The notes beneath the pieces were generated by a model, which was not told the DNA's origin, did not search any database, and saw only the letters and a list, made by a program, of their open reading frames with translations. Below are positions 5,134-5,614 of a stretch of 5,614 nt of DNA, one piece after another. Source of the DNA: Negativicoccus succinicivorans. Lineage in GTDB: Bacteria; Bacillota; Negativicutes; Veillonellales; Negativicoccaceae. A program made the translations under genes and the position numbers. The stretch is taken from positions 1 through 5,614 of the forward strand of contig NZ_JAHAHH010000076.1 of assembly GCF_018373335.1 (NCBI RefSeq). The letters are read 5' to 3'. Position 1 is the stretch's first letter. The number at the start of each line of letters is the position of its first letter.

Positions 5134-5614
5134 ATGGCGGCGACGGAGTGTTCGTCGGAAATGTTGACGGATGAAGAGCTGGTACTCCGCAGCCAAGCGG
5201 GAGACACCGAGGCCTTGGAAGCGATCATTGAACGCTATCGAGGTTTAGCCAAATTGAGGACACGCTCATACTTTTTGGCAGGAGCGGAAAGCGATGATTT
5301 GGTGCAGGAAGCGATGATCGGCCTGTTTAAAGCGGCACGCGATTACGATCCGCAATATGGTGCGAGCTTTAAAACCTTTGCCAATATCTGCATTACCCGG
5401 CAAATGTTGACAGCGATTAAAGGAGCTACTCGATATAAACACCAACCGCTTAACTCCTATATATCTCTCAATCGATCGGTATTTGAAGAAGATGACGGCG
5501 GTCGTCCGTTGCTGGAAATACTGGCAACAGATAACGACAGCGATCCCGAGTCGATTTATTTGCGCAACGAATGGATGGCGTCACTTTCGCAAGAGGTTCC
5601 GCGCGTTTTGAGCA
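5134..5614 (+). CDS. sigH: RNA polymerase sigma factor SigH, N-terminal part (3' end outside window)
   Basis: SigH is the sigma-70-family factor that directs early stationary-phase, competence and sporulation genes in Firmicutes. From ATG 5134 (AGGAGG at 5121-5126, 7 nt upstream) the frame is open for 160 codons to the window edge. Region 2 is well conserved: LTDEELVLRSQAGD (11-24), ARDYD (68-72), SFKTFANICITRQMLTAIK (77-95), then TRYKHQPLNSYISLNR (98-113), close to the B. subtilis TRQKHIPLNSYVSLDK stretch. The -10-recognition segment is present. Region 4 is only beginning at the edge (EWMASLSQEVPRVLS), so completeness cannot be judged. Position after rae1 matches the B. subtilis order. Presence of sigH does not by itself prove sporulation. 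Confidence 0.95.
   Translation, partial: MAATECSSEMLTDEELVLRSQAGDTEALEAIIERYRGLAKLRTRSYFLAGAESDDLVQEAMIGLFKAARDYDPQYGASFKTFANICITRQMLTAIKGATRYKHQPLNSYISLNRSVFEEDDGGRPLLEILATDNDSDPESIYLRNEWMASLSQEVPRVLS

Overview
The window looks like a Firmicute (Bacillota) chromosome. The gene order cysE-cysS-mrnC-rlmB-rae1(yacP)-sigH is the conserved block known from Bacillus subtilis and relatives. Other support comes from a cysteine T-box leader, consensus sigma-A promoters, strong AGGAGG-type ribosome sites and a SigH-type sigma factor. Codon use is GC-balanced to GC-leaning rather than AT-rich, which suggests Clostridia or Negativicutes more than Bacillus. That placement is an inference and no species is claimed.

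Layout. Positions 1-373 (minus) hold the N-terminal part of an HD-GYP-type phosphohydrolase whose 3' end lies outside the window. Positions 374-1041 contain no protein gene but are densely functional. They hold a probable promoter for the HD gene (minus), a consensus promoter at 515-543, a compact structured RNA of about 205 nt (549-753) closed by a long 5'/3' helix, a second consensus promoter at 758-786, and a complete cysteine-specific T-box leader (about 793-1023). From 1042 to 5062 five genes run head-to-tail, each overlapping the next by 8-23 nt: serine acetyltransferase, cysteinyl-tRNA synthetase, Mini-ribonuclease III, a SpoU-family rRNA 2'-O-methyltransferase and the NYN/PIN-like ribonuclease Rae1/YacP. 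A fresh sigma-A promoter (5072-5100) then drives sigH, which runs off the right edge.

How the parts work together. Uncharged tRNA-Cys should stabilise the T-box antiterminator and switch on cysteine synthesis (cysE) and cysteine charging (cysS). Because the downstream genes overlap and no internal promoter or terminator was seen, rRNA maturation (mrnC, rlmB) and ribosome-associated mRNA cleavage (rae1) should rise with the same signal. The sigH promoter uncouples the sigma factor from that control.

The most interesting element is the free-standing structured RNA at 549-753. It has its own promoter, begins and ends with the two strands of its closing helix, and contains several hairpins and a possible pseudoknot. 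Its size and architecture would suit the raiA-motif RNA class, but I could not confirm a match to any family from sequence alone. Secondary points are an apparent internal duplication at the C-terminus of CysS, a charged and coiled-coil tail on CysE, and a non-canonical HD-GYP signature.
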